Counted from the stretch's first letter, positions 1 through 8,018 are shown. The stretch is DNA of 16,698 bases from Candidatus Heimdallarchaeota archaeon (GCA_021399405.1 JAAFKL010000135.1:1-16698); one strand, 5' to 3'. Made by a program: numbers and translations. Notes: generated by a model from the sequence alone, not told the origin.

Positions 1-555
1 AATTCATTACGTCAAACAATAGGAATTGTAAGTCAAGATACATTCTTATTTAGTCGATCAATTAGAGAAAACATAAGTTTTGGGAAGCCAAATGCTACAG
101 AAAAGGAAATTATAACTGCAGCAAAAGCAGCAAAAGCACATGAATATATTATGCGGTTTCCAGATGGTTATGATACCATTATTGGCGAGAGAGGTATAAC
201 TTTATCTGGCGGACAACAACAACGATTGTCGATAGCAAGGACATTACTAATTAATCCAAAAATACTAATTTTGGATGATAGTACCAGCTCTGTAGATGCA
301 CATACCGAAGCTGAAATTCAACAAGCTCTTGAAACACTTCTCAAGAACAGAACCACAATTATAATTACTCAAAAAATTTCATCTGCACGCCTTGCTGATA
401 TGATATATGTTATGGATCATGGAAAAATTGTTGAAAAAGGAACTCATGATAAATTAAATGAGTTGCAAGGATTGTATTATGAAATATATAAAACTCAGGA
501 AGATCCAAAAATTCGAGAGGAACTAATGATAATACTAGGGAGGTCTTCTAACTAA
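1..555 (+). CDS. ABC exporter subunit, degenerate-site half (5' truncated)
   Basis: This is the C-terminal part (184 codons) of an ABC transporter nucleotide-binding domain. The frame is open from base 1, so the ATG at 151 is internal, not the start. Visible motifs in order are a Q-loop (IGIVSQDTFLF), the signature LSGGQQQR, Walker B with D-loop (ILILDDSTSSVD) and the switch loop (IIITQKISS). The catalytic Glu after Walker B is Asp and the switch His is Gln. This is the pattern of the degenerate-site subunit in heterodimeric exporters such as TM287/TM288, where one ATP site hydrolyses and the other mainly binds. Its stop codon shares one base with the start of the next gene, which supplies the catalytic partner, so the two are almost certainly co-translated. 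The transmembrane domain and Walker A lie outside the window. The substrate cannot be read from sequence; efflux of a lipid, peptide or drug is typical of the family. Confidence 0.9.
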   Translation, partial: NSLRQTIGIVSQDTFLFSRSIRENISFGKPNATEKEIITAAKAAKAHEYIMRFPDGYDTIIGERGITLSGGQQQRLSIARTLLINPKILILDDSTSSVDAHTEAEIQQALETLLKNRTTIIITQKISSARLADMIYVMDHGKIVEKGTHDKLNELQGLYYEIYKTQEDPKIREELMIILGRSSN

Positions 556-2390
556 TGTACATGATGGGTAGACAATCTGATAGAGAGAAACGTGAAAAAA
601 AAATCTCTGACAAGGATCTTTTACGTTTTGCCTTGAGTTACATTAAACCTCATAAAAGAGGAGTCACAATTTCAATTATTTTAGTTATAATATCCTCCTT
701 TATTGGATTATTACCTGAATTGATGATTAAGCAAATTATTGATGAAAATATTCCAAATAATGATAAGCAAGGGCTACTTACATCAGTTAGCTTGATGATT
801 TTAATATATCTAGCTTCATGGGGTATCGGTTTCATTTATGCTTATTTTATTGTTAAAATAGGCCAAACAACAATTTTTACCTTACGTAATGACATGTATA
901 CCAAATTGCTGAATCAATCACAAAAATACTATGATAACAATCAATCAGGTAGAATTAATTCAAAATTAACAAATGATGTCGATACGCTCTCAAGTTTTCT
1001 TTCTTCGTCTTTGGTGAATCTGGTTGCTTCGATTTTTCAACTTTCAGGGATTCTCTTGATAATGTTTTATTTTGATATTACTCTTTCACTTATCAGTTTA
1101 GCTGTAGTTCCGCTTCTTTTTCTATTAGCGTATTTCATACGGGTTCCGATTAGAAATATATCAATGAAGCGTAGAAAAACTATTTCTGATGTTACCACGA
1201 ACCTTGCAGAAAATATTTCAGGTGCACAAGTTTCAAAATCTTTCGCCAGAGAGAAAGTTAATCTTCAAGAATTTACTGCAGCTAACAAAGAGAACTATGA
1301 AGCGTCTGTTCAAGCAACTTCATTATTTGCAATTATTACACCTGCCATCGGTTTAATTTCAGCTTTGGGTGCTATGCTAATTTTAGGTTATGCAGGCTAT
1401 CAAAATGCAGTGATAGGCTCAAATCAATATTCTCCGGGAACCATTGCAGTATTCATGGCATATCTCACTAGATTTTTTGGACCCATAATCACCCTTTCAA
1501 TGTTTTATAGTGTATTCCAATCCGCTTTGGCATCGTTGGAACGGGTTTATGTATTTTTACATGAAGGAGTGACAGTTGAAGAAATCGAGAAAGCTGAAAA
1601 AATGAAAATTGTAAATGGATCAATCCGCTTTCGAGATGTTGATTTTTCCTATAAAGAAGATTTACCAATTTTTAGAAGCTTTAATGTCACCATAGAAGGT
1701 GGAAAAACACTTGCGTTAGTTGGTACAACGGGGGCAGGTAAATCCTCATTTGCCAAATTAATTTCTAGAGTTTATAATATTCAAAATGGATCAATAGAGA
1801 TTGATAATCAGGATATATCGAAATTAACACTTAATTCTTTAAGAAATACAATTGGCTTAGTACCTCAAGAGCCAAGATTGTTTAATACTACAATATTAGA
1901 GAATTTAAGGTATGGTAATTCAGAAATATCACAAATTGATTTGAAACAAAAAATGAGTGAGATTGGATTTGATGAAATAATAAAATCATTGCCAGAAGGA
2001 TATGACACTATTGTAAATGAAGGAGGAAAACGATTATCTCGTGGACAACGTCAACTAATTGCTTTTGGAAGAGCTTTGATAAAGGATCCAGATATATTAA
2101 TTTTGGACGAGGCGACAAGTAACCTAGATCCAATTGGAGAGTTAAGGATCCAGAAGGCATTGAAAAATATATTACCAAATCGAACGGCCATTATTATAGC
2201 ACATAGGTTGTCAACAATAAGAAGTGCAGATAGAATTATAGTTTTAGAAAATGGCGAAATTATTCAAGATGGAGATCATCAAACTTTGGTTTTTGAAAAG
2301 GGAAAATATCAAGAAATGTATTTGAAGCAAGTATCTGAGATACTTGAGGATAAAGAATTGAAAGCCAAATTGCTAGAGAAAAGCAAATGA
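555..2390 (+). CDS. ABC exporter subunit, catalytic half (TMD-NBD fusion)
   Basis: A full-length (611 aa) half-transporter with a six-helix membrane domain (about residues 35-330) fused to an ATPase domain. In the ATPase domain I see Walker A GTTGAGKSS (about 389-397), a Q-loop (IGLVPQEPRLF), the signature LSRGQRQ (about 494), Walker B ILILDEATSNLD with the catalytic Glu (about 515-526) and a switch His in IIIAHRLST (about 549). The signature has Arg in place of the second Gly of LSGGQ. In a heterodimer that signature faces the degenerate ATP site of the preceding subunit, so both halves of that site are altered, as expected for a TM287/288-type pair. The ATG at 555 overlaps the previous stop and has the strong Shine-Dalgarno AGGGAGGT (537-544) at normal spacing. 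ATGs at 561 and 564 lie too far from it. A T-run near 2417 may terminate transcription. Confidence 0.93.
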   Translation: MYMMGRQSDREKREKKISDKDLLRFALSYIKPHKRGVTISIILVIISSFIGLLPELMIKQIIDENIPNNDKQGLLTSVSLMILIYLASWGIGFIYAYFIVKIGQTTIFTLRNDMYTKLLNQSQKYYDNNQSGRINSKLTNDVDTLSSFLSSSLVNLVASIFQLSGILLIMFYFDITLSLISLAVVPLLFLLAYFIRVPIRNISMKRRKTISDVTTNLAENISGAQVSKSFAREKVNLQEFTAANKENYEASVQATSLFAIITPAIGLISALGAMLILGYAGYQNAVIGSNQYSPGTIAVFMAYLTRFFGPIITLSMFYSVFQSALASLERVYVFLHEGVTVEEIEKAEKMKIVNGSIRFRDVDFSYKEDLPIFRSFNVTIEGGKTLALVGTTGAGKSSFAKLISRVYNIQNGSIEIDNQDISKLTLNSLRNTIGLVPQEPRLFNTTILENLRYGNSEISQIDLKQKMSEIGFDEIIKSLPEGYDTIVNEGGKRLSRGQRQLIAFGRALIKDPDILILDEATSNLDPIGELRIQKALKNILPNRTAIIIAHRLSTIRSADRIIVLENGEIIQDGDHQTLVFEKGKYQEMYLKQVSEILEDKELKAKLLEKSK

Positions 2391-2414
2391 TGTATTATAA
2401 TTATTTGTTTTATC

Positions 2415-2426
2415 AATTTTTTTATT
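2415..2426 (+). terminator. poly-T terminator candidate after the ABC exporter
   Basis: Seven consecutive T (about 2417-2423) inside a T-rich tract, about 27 bases after the exporter stop. Archaeal RNA polymerase terminates at T-runs without needing a hairpin. I see no stem here. The region up to 2496, between convergent genes, is otherwise plain AT-rich sequence. Confidence 0.35.
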
Positions 2427-2496
2427 TGAAATTGTTATTAGAGATTTATTGAATTTGATAGAGAATTAATATTATTTAGAAATGATTGAGCAAGGA

Positions 2497-4410
2497 TTAT
2501 TTATTTCTAAGGTTTGTTCTTATCAATATTGCGACAAATGATATTGCGACAAAGACGGAGAACAATGAGAAAGGTGCGGCGTCATCTGCACTATCATTAT
2601 AGACACGGGTATCTTGAGGTGCTGCTGCATTTGGAGTTGCGCTAGTATAAGTAGTTGCATCATATTTTACTTCACCTGCGTCAACTTCTGTATCTGTCAA
2701 GTTAGGAGCTTTTGGTTCGTTCTCAATGACAATTGTAAGCCCTGTATAATTTGGAACAACTATTCCATATTCTACTGCAATATTAACGATCTGATCTATT
2801 TTGGCCTGATTACTAGGATCTGCAATCACCTGAAGTAGTAACTTGTTAATACTGTTGTGAGCCCAGATAAGCTCAACATGTGGATTGTTTGCAGAAGTAG
2901 CACCTGCTGAGTTTATGTAAGTCATATCGCCATCTGAATAGAGGATTTTGGTTGTAATTTCCAAAGTGCCATCATAACGACCGGTGCTCATAATTTCTGT
3001 ACCATTGAATAATGCGCCTATCAGAGAAGTAGGATTAGGTTGGATATCGATTGCTCCTTTGTATCCCATTGAAACACCTAGCGCTACAGGTACAGCGAAA
3101 TTCTCGTAGAACAATTCAAGTTTTTGAATTGCTTGATCTCCTGGAAGAATTTTTGTGAATAATCCATTTGTTTCAAAGGCAAGAGATCCCATGAGTCCTT
3201 CATCAGTTCCCTCACCAAAGGCGATTGAGAATATGGGGATATCTTCCACATTAGCTATTTTTACATTGTTTAGAATATTTGATGTGGTCGTTTCACCAGC
3301 GGTTGGAGCACCATCGGAGAGAAATGCTACTGCTTTGGCAGTGCTTGTTCCTGAAAAAGTGCCAAATCCATCAATCAAAGCATCATTAATATTGGTTCCA
3401 CCACCAGCGGACAAATCATTTACCCATGATTTAGCTGAATTTTTGTTTGAATCGCTTGCAGTATCTGATTCCGTCCACAGCGGTTTGGATGATGCGGCGA
3501 ATGCAACAACATTAAATTGATCATCGCCATCTAAAGTATCAATCATTGCTTTAAATGCCTCTTTAGCCTGGTCAAGAGGATTTCCACTCATAGATCCTGA
3601 AACATCAATGACAAATAAATATTCTCTAACTTCTCTATCATAGATATCATATATTTCTGGGGCAAATAGATAGGCAAAGAAAGAATCGGTGCCATTGTTT
3701 GATGTAATGAGTTTACCACCTGCATTTAATCCATTTAACGAATATATGGCGTGAATTGAATCTGATAATGAATAAGCTGTGGAAGTGTAAGACAATCTTA
3801 TCCCATTTGCAATTGAAGATTTTGCATATGTTGCACCTAATCCCGTTAATCGATTACTAAGTAATGTTGAAAAGGATGAGATGATATCTAATTCAATTGA
3901 AAAGTCCAAAATATAAGATTGAATTGGCTCATAAATATTAAGCTCATAGGCACCACGGACTCTTGTAATATAACCTTCAAAATACGCGTCCAAATAAAGT
4001 AAAATACCTGCTTTTACATTGATTTCGAAAGTGTAGACTTCATCAAAATAAGTGACTAATACTGCACTCATGTTTGCACTAATTGAATCATTGAATATTT
4101 GCTGTGCTTGATTTATAGGATAGACTTTACCCCAGTAGACATCATTTCCCATACTTGCTGATACATTACTAAGCAATAGTGGAGATGGTGAATTCATATC
4201 AAACTGCATCAAAGTATCTGATTCCGAAGCTTGATTGTCGAAGACTAATGAATAGGTAATATTAGCGAAATTATCATTAATTTCTCCACCAATATCAAGT
4301 GATATTGGTTCCATTCCTGCCTGTCCACTTGCTTGCTTAATATCTGCATTAAGGAAGATAATTGACATCAGGACAATAGTTAACAAAGTAATACGATAAA
4401 CACGTATCAT
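2497..4410 (-). CDS. Secreted, C-terminally anchored VIT-VWA protein (inter-alpha-trypsin inhibitor heavy-chain-like)
   Basis: 637 residues with an N-terminal signal peptide (hydrophobic 7-22). A VIT-like beta domain follows (about 35-170), with the characteristic pattern around VYWGKVYPINQAQQIFND. The von Willebrand A domain begins near residue 262. Its metal-ion-dependent adhesion site is intact: DVSGSMSG (D269-x-S-x-S), the Thr in GGGTNIND and the Asp in LSDGAPT. A region of unknown fold follows, then a C-terminal membrane helix (about 609-630) with a short basic tail (RTNLRNK). The protein should therefore face outside, anchored at its C-terminus, and bind protein or matrix ligands through Mg2+/Mn2+. 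VIT-VWA proteins recur in Asgard genomes and in bacteria; the ligand here is unknown. N-x-S/T sequons in the ectodomain suggest glycosylation. The ATG at 4408-4410 places the signal peptide correctly, but no clear Shine-Dalgarno precedes it. Confidence 0.88.
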   Translation of the reverse strand: MIRVYRITLLTIVLMSIIFLNADIKQASGQAGMEPISLDIGGEINDNFANITYSLVFDNQASESDTLMQFDMNSPSPLLLSNVSASMGNDVYWGKVYPINQAQQIFNDSISANMSAVLVTYFDEVYTFEINVKAGILLYLDAYFEGYITRVRGAYELNIYEPIQSYILDFSIELDIISSFSTLLSNRLTGLGATYAKSSIANGIRLSYTSTAYSLSDSIHAIYSLNGLNAGGKLITSNNGTDSFFAYLFAPEIYDIYDREVREYLFVIDVSGSMSGNPLDQAKEAFKAMIDTLDGDDQFNVVAFAASSKPLWTESDTASDSNKNSAKSWVNDLSAGGGTNINDALIDGFGTFSGTSTAKAVAFLSDGAPTAGETTTSNILNNVKIANVEDIPIFSIAFGEGTDEGLMGSLAFETNGLFTKILPGDQAIQKLELFYENFAVPVALGVSMGYKGAIDIQPNPTSLIGALFNGTEIMSTGRYDGTLEITTKILYSDGDMTYINSAGATSANNPHVELIWAHNSINKLLLQVIADPSNQAKIDQIVNIAVEYGIVVPNYTGLTIVIENEPKAPNLTDTEVDAGEVKYDATTYTSATPNAAAPQDTRVYNDSADDAAPFSLFSVFVAISFVAILIRTNLRNK

Positions 4411-4503
4411 GATTTAATTATGGTCTCGATTTATGATTAAGGTATTTTTGTCTTTGGACACACATAGAGAAAATCACCTGTAGAGGGTTTAATTTTCAAA
4501 AAA

Positions 4504-4523
4504 TTGATGAAAGTTGATGAAAG
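4504..4523. repeat. Exact 10-bp tandem direct repeat upstream of the VIT-VWA gene
   Basis: TTGATGAAAG occurs twice back to back (4504-4513, 4514-4523), followed by a weaker ATTGAAT. It lies about 95 bases upstream of the VIT-VWA start, in the 139-base gap before the neighbouring gene's 3' end. A 10-bp period would put two protein-binding sites on the same face of the helix, so an operator is possible. Chance slippage in AT-rich DNA is the alternative. Confidence 0.45.
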
Positions 4524-4549
4524 ATTGAATTTGGACATTTTCAAGGGTT

Positions 4550-5434
4550 TTAAGGTAAATGTACTCCACATTCCATGCAGAATTGGCTAAGATCTGTGTT
4601 AAGGGTTCCACAACTTGGACACAATTTTGCCGAAATCGGTGTGCTCCTTGATTTCGTAAGTTCTGAGTTAGTAATTTCTATTTTCTTTCGAGGAATAGAT
4701 CCCGATGAGACAAACCTGTTTCTTGATCTCCTTTGGAAAAATAACACCCCCACTCCTAATAGTATTAAGAATGAAACAACCAATGCAGATGAAGGAATAA
4801 CATTTGGTTCTGGTGGTGTTGTGGTTCGTGGTTCCACACTTGTTGTTATATTTATTTCATTGTCTATAAATTGTTCAGGTTGTGAAGTAATAATAACAGC
4901 CTCATCCGCTATTTCAGATACAACATCAACTTCATGCAAAAAATGCCATCTGTCATCTGTTGAAGGATCAGTTGAGAGAGATACATCTTCTCTGAAGGTT
5001 GAGCCAATTAATATATTAAAATTTGTATAATATTTTGTAGAGCTATCTGTGGCTGCATATTGGAATTCTGTACTGTCAAATTGAAAGAGAGAATCCGCTT
5101 TGTCAAAATTTTCAAAAAGTTTTCCTAAAAAATGGGAAGTTACGATTGTAAGACCTTCATTATTCACTAAACTAACATAAAGAAATATATCGTGAAAATC
5201 GTTTACGGATGAAGCAAGACTAATAACCTTGATTCCAACTGTGATTTCAAAATCTTCTCCTTCTAAGATAGTGAATCCCTTGGAGGAATTATAATTATCA
5301 CTTTCCATATAGTATTCGTATTGTGATCCTCCATCTGATGTTAAATTTTCAATAAATAGAGTATCCGATGTAACAGGGGTGACAATATTAAACATTAGCA
5401 AAATCACAACCCAAAGAAAATTGTAACGTGGCAC
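4550..5434 (-). CDS. Secreted single-pass membrane protein with cytoplasmic C-terminal zinc ribbon
   Basis: I do not recognise a named family. The 294-residue protein has an N-terminal signal peptide (hydrophobic 6-20). An ectodomain of about 190 residues follows, rich in Ser, Thr and Asp with N-x-S/T sequons. A Pro/Thr-rich stalk (about 198-213) leads to one transmembrane helix (215-233), and a basic stop-transfer stretch (QRRSRNR) fixes the C-terminus in the cytoplasm. The tail of about 60 residues ends in a four-Cys zinc ribbon, C272-PS-C275 and C286-ME-C289, of the short zinc-ribbon type found at the ends of many archaeal proteins. The topology, an outside sensor-like domain joined to an inside metal knuckle, suggests it links the surface to a cytoplasmic partner; that is inference. 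It lies between two other envelope genes on the same strand, with gaps over 130 bases, so they are probably separate transcripts. Confidence 0.75.
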   Translation of the reverse strand: MPRYNFLWVVILLMFNIVTPVTSDTLFIENLTSDGGSQYEYYMESDNYNSSKGFTILEGEDFEITVGIKVISLASSVNDFHDIFLYVSLVNNEGLTIVTSHFLGKLFENFDKADSLFQFDSTEFQYAATDSSTKYYTNFNILIGSTFREDVSLSTDPSTDDRWHFLHEVDVVSEIADEAVIITSQPEQFIDNEINITTSVEPRTTTPPEPNVIPSSALVVSFLILLGVGVLFFQRRSRNRFVSSGSIPRKKIEITNSELTKSRSTPISAKLCPSCGTLNTDLSQFCMECGVHLP

Positions 5435-5580
5435 CGATTAATTATATGCACTGAATCCTTATTAAAGTTATATTATCCATATTGGCACAAAGAAAAATGA
5501 GGAAAATTAGATCATTTTGTAAAGTAAAAGCAAGAAGATTGCGGATAGCCCGCACTATACGAAATTTATTTATTTATTTA

Positions 5581-6507
5581 TTATATGAGACTATCAATAT
5601 CAATACTGTATGTTATAACAACAGCTAGAGCAGCGATTATAATATAAATGAGATATGTGAATAGTATTGAATTGCTGAATAGTCGATGTCTCTTTTTAGG
5701 TGCATCCAGATAGTCGCCATCTTTTACTTCAACCCGGGAAGGTGTATTATCATACTTAACCAAAGATAATCTTGTACCTACAATCAAGGCGTAGTAAAAG
5801 AAAAATAAGTAAGCCATAAATTTTTGATATGCTTCTACCGGGTATTCACTGAAATATGGAACATCACCGACTGCTACTATCTCCAAATTGTCCAAAAGGC
5901 TTACTGTTACATTTGCTAAAAGAGCTAGGATTAAGAGGTAATCCAAAAATATCAACTTAGAAGTCCTGTATGGTAAATCCTTTGCAAAAGTTATTCCAAT
6001 TAACCAGAAAATGCTTGCGAGTGAAATAAGTAAATAGAGTGAAAAGGCCCAGAAATGATGATTAGAGAGAATATCGGTATTTTCAACACTTAAATCGACT
6101 AGGCCTACACCAACTAGGAATGGACCTGCAAATGCACCAAAGGTTATTGCAAGGAGAAATGAACCTCGTGAGATCCTACTTTTGTTTCTCATTTGGCGAT
6201 ATGAAAATGGGAAAAATGGGATCATAATGAATCCTGCGAAAATCAGAGATAAATTGAAAATTTCAGGATTTACGGGAGCATAAGCTTGCTCTGTAGTCCC
6301 ATCGTTATGTGTCTTGAGATAATCGTTCCTAACTCCAAGTTCTGAAAAAAATTGTTCCAAAAAGTCATATCCACCAAGAACGGTATTATAATCAAATACA
6401 GCCCATAGAGTACCAAAAATAAAGATAATACCTGCAATAAATCCGCTTACAGGAGGAATAAAATCGGCAAATTGCCTTTTGTTTTTATCCCATTCATAAT
6501 GAGTCAT
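5581..6507 (-). CDS. DUF998-like multipass membrane protein
   Basis: 308 residues with about seven hydrophobic segments (near 18-36, 85-102, 115-136, 150-170, 185-205, 225-247 and 282-302). An extracytoplasmic loop after the first helix carries FFSELGVR. The paired pattern, an S-E-L-G motif, then a G-rich helix (VGVGLVDLS) and a His-containing turn (NHHFWAF), resembles DUF998 membrane proteins, whose function is unknown. The assignment rests on pattern recognition, not alignment. The ATG at 6505-6507 begins a short charged cytoplasmic N-terminus; no Shine-Dalgarno is seen. An archaeal TATA-like element at 6553-6562 would start the transcript about 23 bases before the ATG. The gene is divergent from the YCII gene. 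Its stop lies at the edge of a short ATTT-repeat tract. Confidence 0.65.
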   Translation of the reverse strand: MTHYEWDKNKRQFADFIPPVSGFIAGIIFIFGTLWAVFDYNTVLGGYDFLEQFFSELGVRNDYLKTHNDGTTEQAYAPVNPEIFNLSLIFAGFIMIPFFPFSYRQMRNKSRISRGSFLLAITFGAFAGPFLVGVGLVDLSVENTDILSNHHFWAFSLYLLISLASIFWLIGITFAKDLPYRTSKLIFLDYLLILALLANVTVSLLDNLEIVAVGDVPYFSEYPVEAYQKFMAYLFFFYYALIVGTRLSLVKYDNTPSRVEVKDGDYLDAPKKRHRLFSNSILFTYLIYIIIAALAVVITYSIDIDSLI

Positions 6508-6552
6508 GATATTTCGTTCTTAGTAAGATTTAAAAGAATATTTTGGGCGAGA

Positions 6553-6562
6553 AATATAAAAG
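6553..6562 (-). promoter_or_regulatory. TATA-box candidate for the DUF998-like gene
   Basis: On the - strand the sequence reads CTTTTATATT, a good match to archaeal TATA elements (TTTATATA-like). With the usual spacing of about 26 bases, transcription would start near 6531 and give a leader of about 23 nt. Confidence 0.4.
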
Positions 6563-6640
6563 CTAAATATCTTTTTAATTATAGAATTTATTTATCTCTA
6601 ATTTTAATCTATCTAATGTGAAGGTTTCTAATTCTTAATA

Positions 6641-6653
6641 ACTATATAATAAA
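6641..6653 (+). promoter_or_regulatory. TATA-box candidate for the YCII gene (leaderless transcript)
   Basis: ACTATATAATAAA lies about 22 bases upstream of the ATG at 6667 (centre to A). This places the transcription start at or beside the start codon. No Shine-Dalgarno precedes the ATG, which fits a leaderless mRNA. Confidence 0.4.
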
Positions 6654-6666
6654 TAGTATTCATGTT

Positions 6667-6957
6667 ATGAGTGAATTTTTTATTGTTCGATTAACACCAA
6701 ATCAGAGTAAAATGCAATCAAATATGGAAGAAAAGGCCTTGCTAGGAAAGGGTCATGGTGAATATATTGAAAAATTAGTTGAAAACAAGTTTATCAAGTT
6801 TGGTGGTCCGATTGATGGTAAACCAGGAGGGATGTTGATTGTTTCTGCAGAGAGTAAAGAAAATGTGGAGAACATTTTCAATGAAGATCCAATGATCAAG
6901 AATAATTATTTATTTGTTGAAGTAAATAAGTGGACTATCAGCCACGGTATGCTTTAG
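6667..6957 (+). CDS. YCII-domain (YciI-like) small protein
   Basis: A 96-residue protein that matches the YCII-related (DGPF) fold along its whole length. The family's conserved His is in GHGEYIEKL (about 30), the Gly-rich turn reads FGGPIDGKPGG (about 45-55), and the conserved Asp-Pro is in NEDP (about 76), followed by the terminal strand YLFVEVNKW. Family members form ferredoxin-like alpha/beta dimers with a His-Asp pair at a putative active site. A few are dehydrochlorinase-like enzymes, but most have no assigned role. Here the His and Asp are both present, so a catalytic or small-molecule role is possible but unproven. It stands alone between a divergent membrane-protein gene and a convergent tRNA, with a leaderless-type promoter just upstream. 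Confidence 0.8.
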   Translation: MSEFFIVRLTPNQSKMQSNMEEKALLGKGHGEYIEKLVENKFIKFGGPIDGKPGGMLIVSAESKENVENIFNEDPMIKNNYLFVEVNKWTISHGML

Positions 6958-7018
6958 TAAATTAGGATCCCATCTACTTAATTGTAAATTACATAAATGG
7001 AAGATATTTATAAAAATA

Positions 7019-7125
7019 TGGGCGAAGGGGGATTTGAACCCCCGACTACTCGGTATCACAAGGCAAATTCTACGTAGAGAAGCCTCTATGAGCCAAGTGC
7101 TCTAACCAGGCTGAGCTACTCGCCC
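7019..7125 (-). tRNA. tRNA with CAU anticodon (elongator Met or Ile2), containing a 32-nt intron
   Basis: Read on the - strand, the sequence folds as a complete tRNA. The 7-bp acceptor stem is GGGCGAG/UUCGCCC (one G.U) with discriminator A. The D arm is GCUC...GAGC. The anticodon stem is CUUGG/CCGAG, with the loop C-U-C-A-U-A interrupted after position 37 and resuming with A38. The T arm is GGGGG-UUCAAAU-CCCCC. Without the intron the mature tRNA is 75 nt; CCA is not encoded. G1-C72 and the lack of three G-C pairs in the anticodon stem argue against the initiator. Elongator Met and the Ile2 tRNA (whose C34 is modified to agmatidine in archaea) share this anticodon and I cannot separate them safely. 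T-rich sequence just past the 3' end (about 7010-7018) is a likely terminator. Confidence 0.92.
7055..7086 (-). other. tRNA intron at position 37/38 with relaxed bulge-helix-bulge
   Basis: A 32-nt insertion sits between A37 and A38, the canonical archaeal intron site. Within it GAGGC pairs with GCCUU, and an inner stem UUCU/AGAA closes the loop CUACGU. Anticodon-loop bases U33-U36 can pair with the intron's 3' GUGA, giving a bulge-helix-bulge-like substrate for the archaeal splicing endonuclease, although the bulges are not the canonical three bases. Confidence 0.8.
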
Positions 7126-7349
7126 AAAAGTCAATATTCGACACTTCAGCCTTAATCCTATGATGATTTTAACTTGTTTAAATTATGCGGTTAAAACAAC
7201 AATCAATATTGCATTAGAATTCTATGATTTAGTCATTTTATGATATAGTAAGTTTATTTGGAAGATTAGATTTATAACAATTTTGACTACATTTTAGCTA
7301 ACAAATTGACTAGACAGTATTTGCTCCGTCTCTCATGGCAGAAATTATT

Positions 7350-8018
7350 TTATCTGAGTTTATTTATTGAAATCAAAACCATTAGACCAGTACTTGAAAT
7401 AGCGAAAGATTGTAAGAATGAAAATCCTAATTCAAGAAATTCGTCAGAAGTTTCAGATGAATCACTGTTTGCAATTGCTCCCCATTCAGAGGGTAAGGTT
7501 GAGTAATCTACAGATACTTGGGAATTACTAAATGTCACTAATGTTGTGAAAACATTTGTTGATGATAAATTGATCATTGGAAACGAAACTATCATTGATC
7601 CGTTCACTAATGTTTCCAAGGTTTGATTCAAGAAAAGAACAGAAAACGCATATGATAAATCAGTTAGTCCTTGCGCATAGGTTGCAATCCCATAATCATC
7701 TGTACAGGCTAGGTCAATTGGGAGATTGATAAATGATAATGTGAAATTTGCTTCAGATTTCCCAAAATCCGGACAGCTACTACTACCAAATGGTATCTCC
7801 ACTTCGTTATTTGCAGAATTCCATAATTCACCGTCAATTTGGATTGTTAATTGTAGTCCTTGATATGTTTTATTTTGGTATGAAATAAATTCTGAATATT
7901 CACTCCATACAACCTCTATATCTGTAACAGCGGTTTTAGAATCAATTATTTGTCCACTCGTTTGCAAAGTTGGAAGGAAAATCATAATTAATGTAAGTAA
8001 GACTAACGCTTTTTTCAT
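7350..8018 (-). CDS. Secreted protein of unknown function with C-terminal hydrophobic anchor
   Basis: No family recognised. The 222-residue protein has a clear Sec signal peptide (MKKALVLLTLIMIFLPTLQ, cleavage near 21-23). A beta-rich, Ser/Thr-rich ectodomain has at least five N-x-S/T sequons (NKT, NFT, NQT, NGS, NLS) and only two cysteines (in SSSCPDF and DLACTDD), which could form one disulfide. The last 28 residues are mostly hydrophobic (about 197-218) and end in NKLR, so a C-terminal membrane anchor with almost no cytoplasmic tail is likely. It precedes neither a receptor nor an enzyme gene. The nearest same-strand neighbours upstream are the two peptide/nickel-type permeases, 99 bases away, so a link to transport is possible but unsupported. 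The ATG at 8016-8018 is the only start that gives a good signal peptide. Confidence 0.65.
   Translation of the reverse strand: MKKALVLLTLIMIFLPTLQTSGQIIDSKTAVTDIEVVWSEYSEFISYQNKTYQGLQLTIQIDGELWNSANNEVEIPFGSSSCPDFGKSEANFTLSFINLPIDLACTDDYGIATYAQGLTDLSYAFSVLFLNQTLETLVNGSMIVSFPMINLSSTNVFTTLVTFSNSQVSVDYSTLPSEWGAIANSDSSETSDEFLELGFSFLQSFAISSTGLMVLISINKLR

Noticed and set aside
151..555. ATG at 151 as the start of the first ABC protein
   Set aside because: The frame is open to base 1 and encodes the Q-loop and helical domain of the ATPase, so the gene is truncated by the window edge.
3155..3520. Open frame on the + strand inside the VIT-VWA gene
   Set aside because: It lies wholly opposite the intact VWA domain and looks like a shadow frame.
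4575..5030. Open frame on the + strand opposite the secreted zinc-ribbon gene
   Set aside because: The protein has no recognisable composition or domain, and the - strand frame has a signal peptide, membrane helix and four-Cys ribbon.
5562..5582. ATTT short tandem repeat at the end of the DUF998-like gene
   Set aside because: A few copies of a four-base AT unit are expected in such AT-rich DNA; no further structure is attached.
7306..7506. Short + strand frame opposite the end of the secreted unknown protein
   Set aside because: Most of it overlaps the antisense of a better-supported gene, and no Shine-Dalgarno or promoter was evident.
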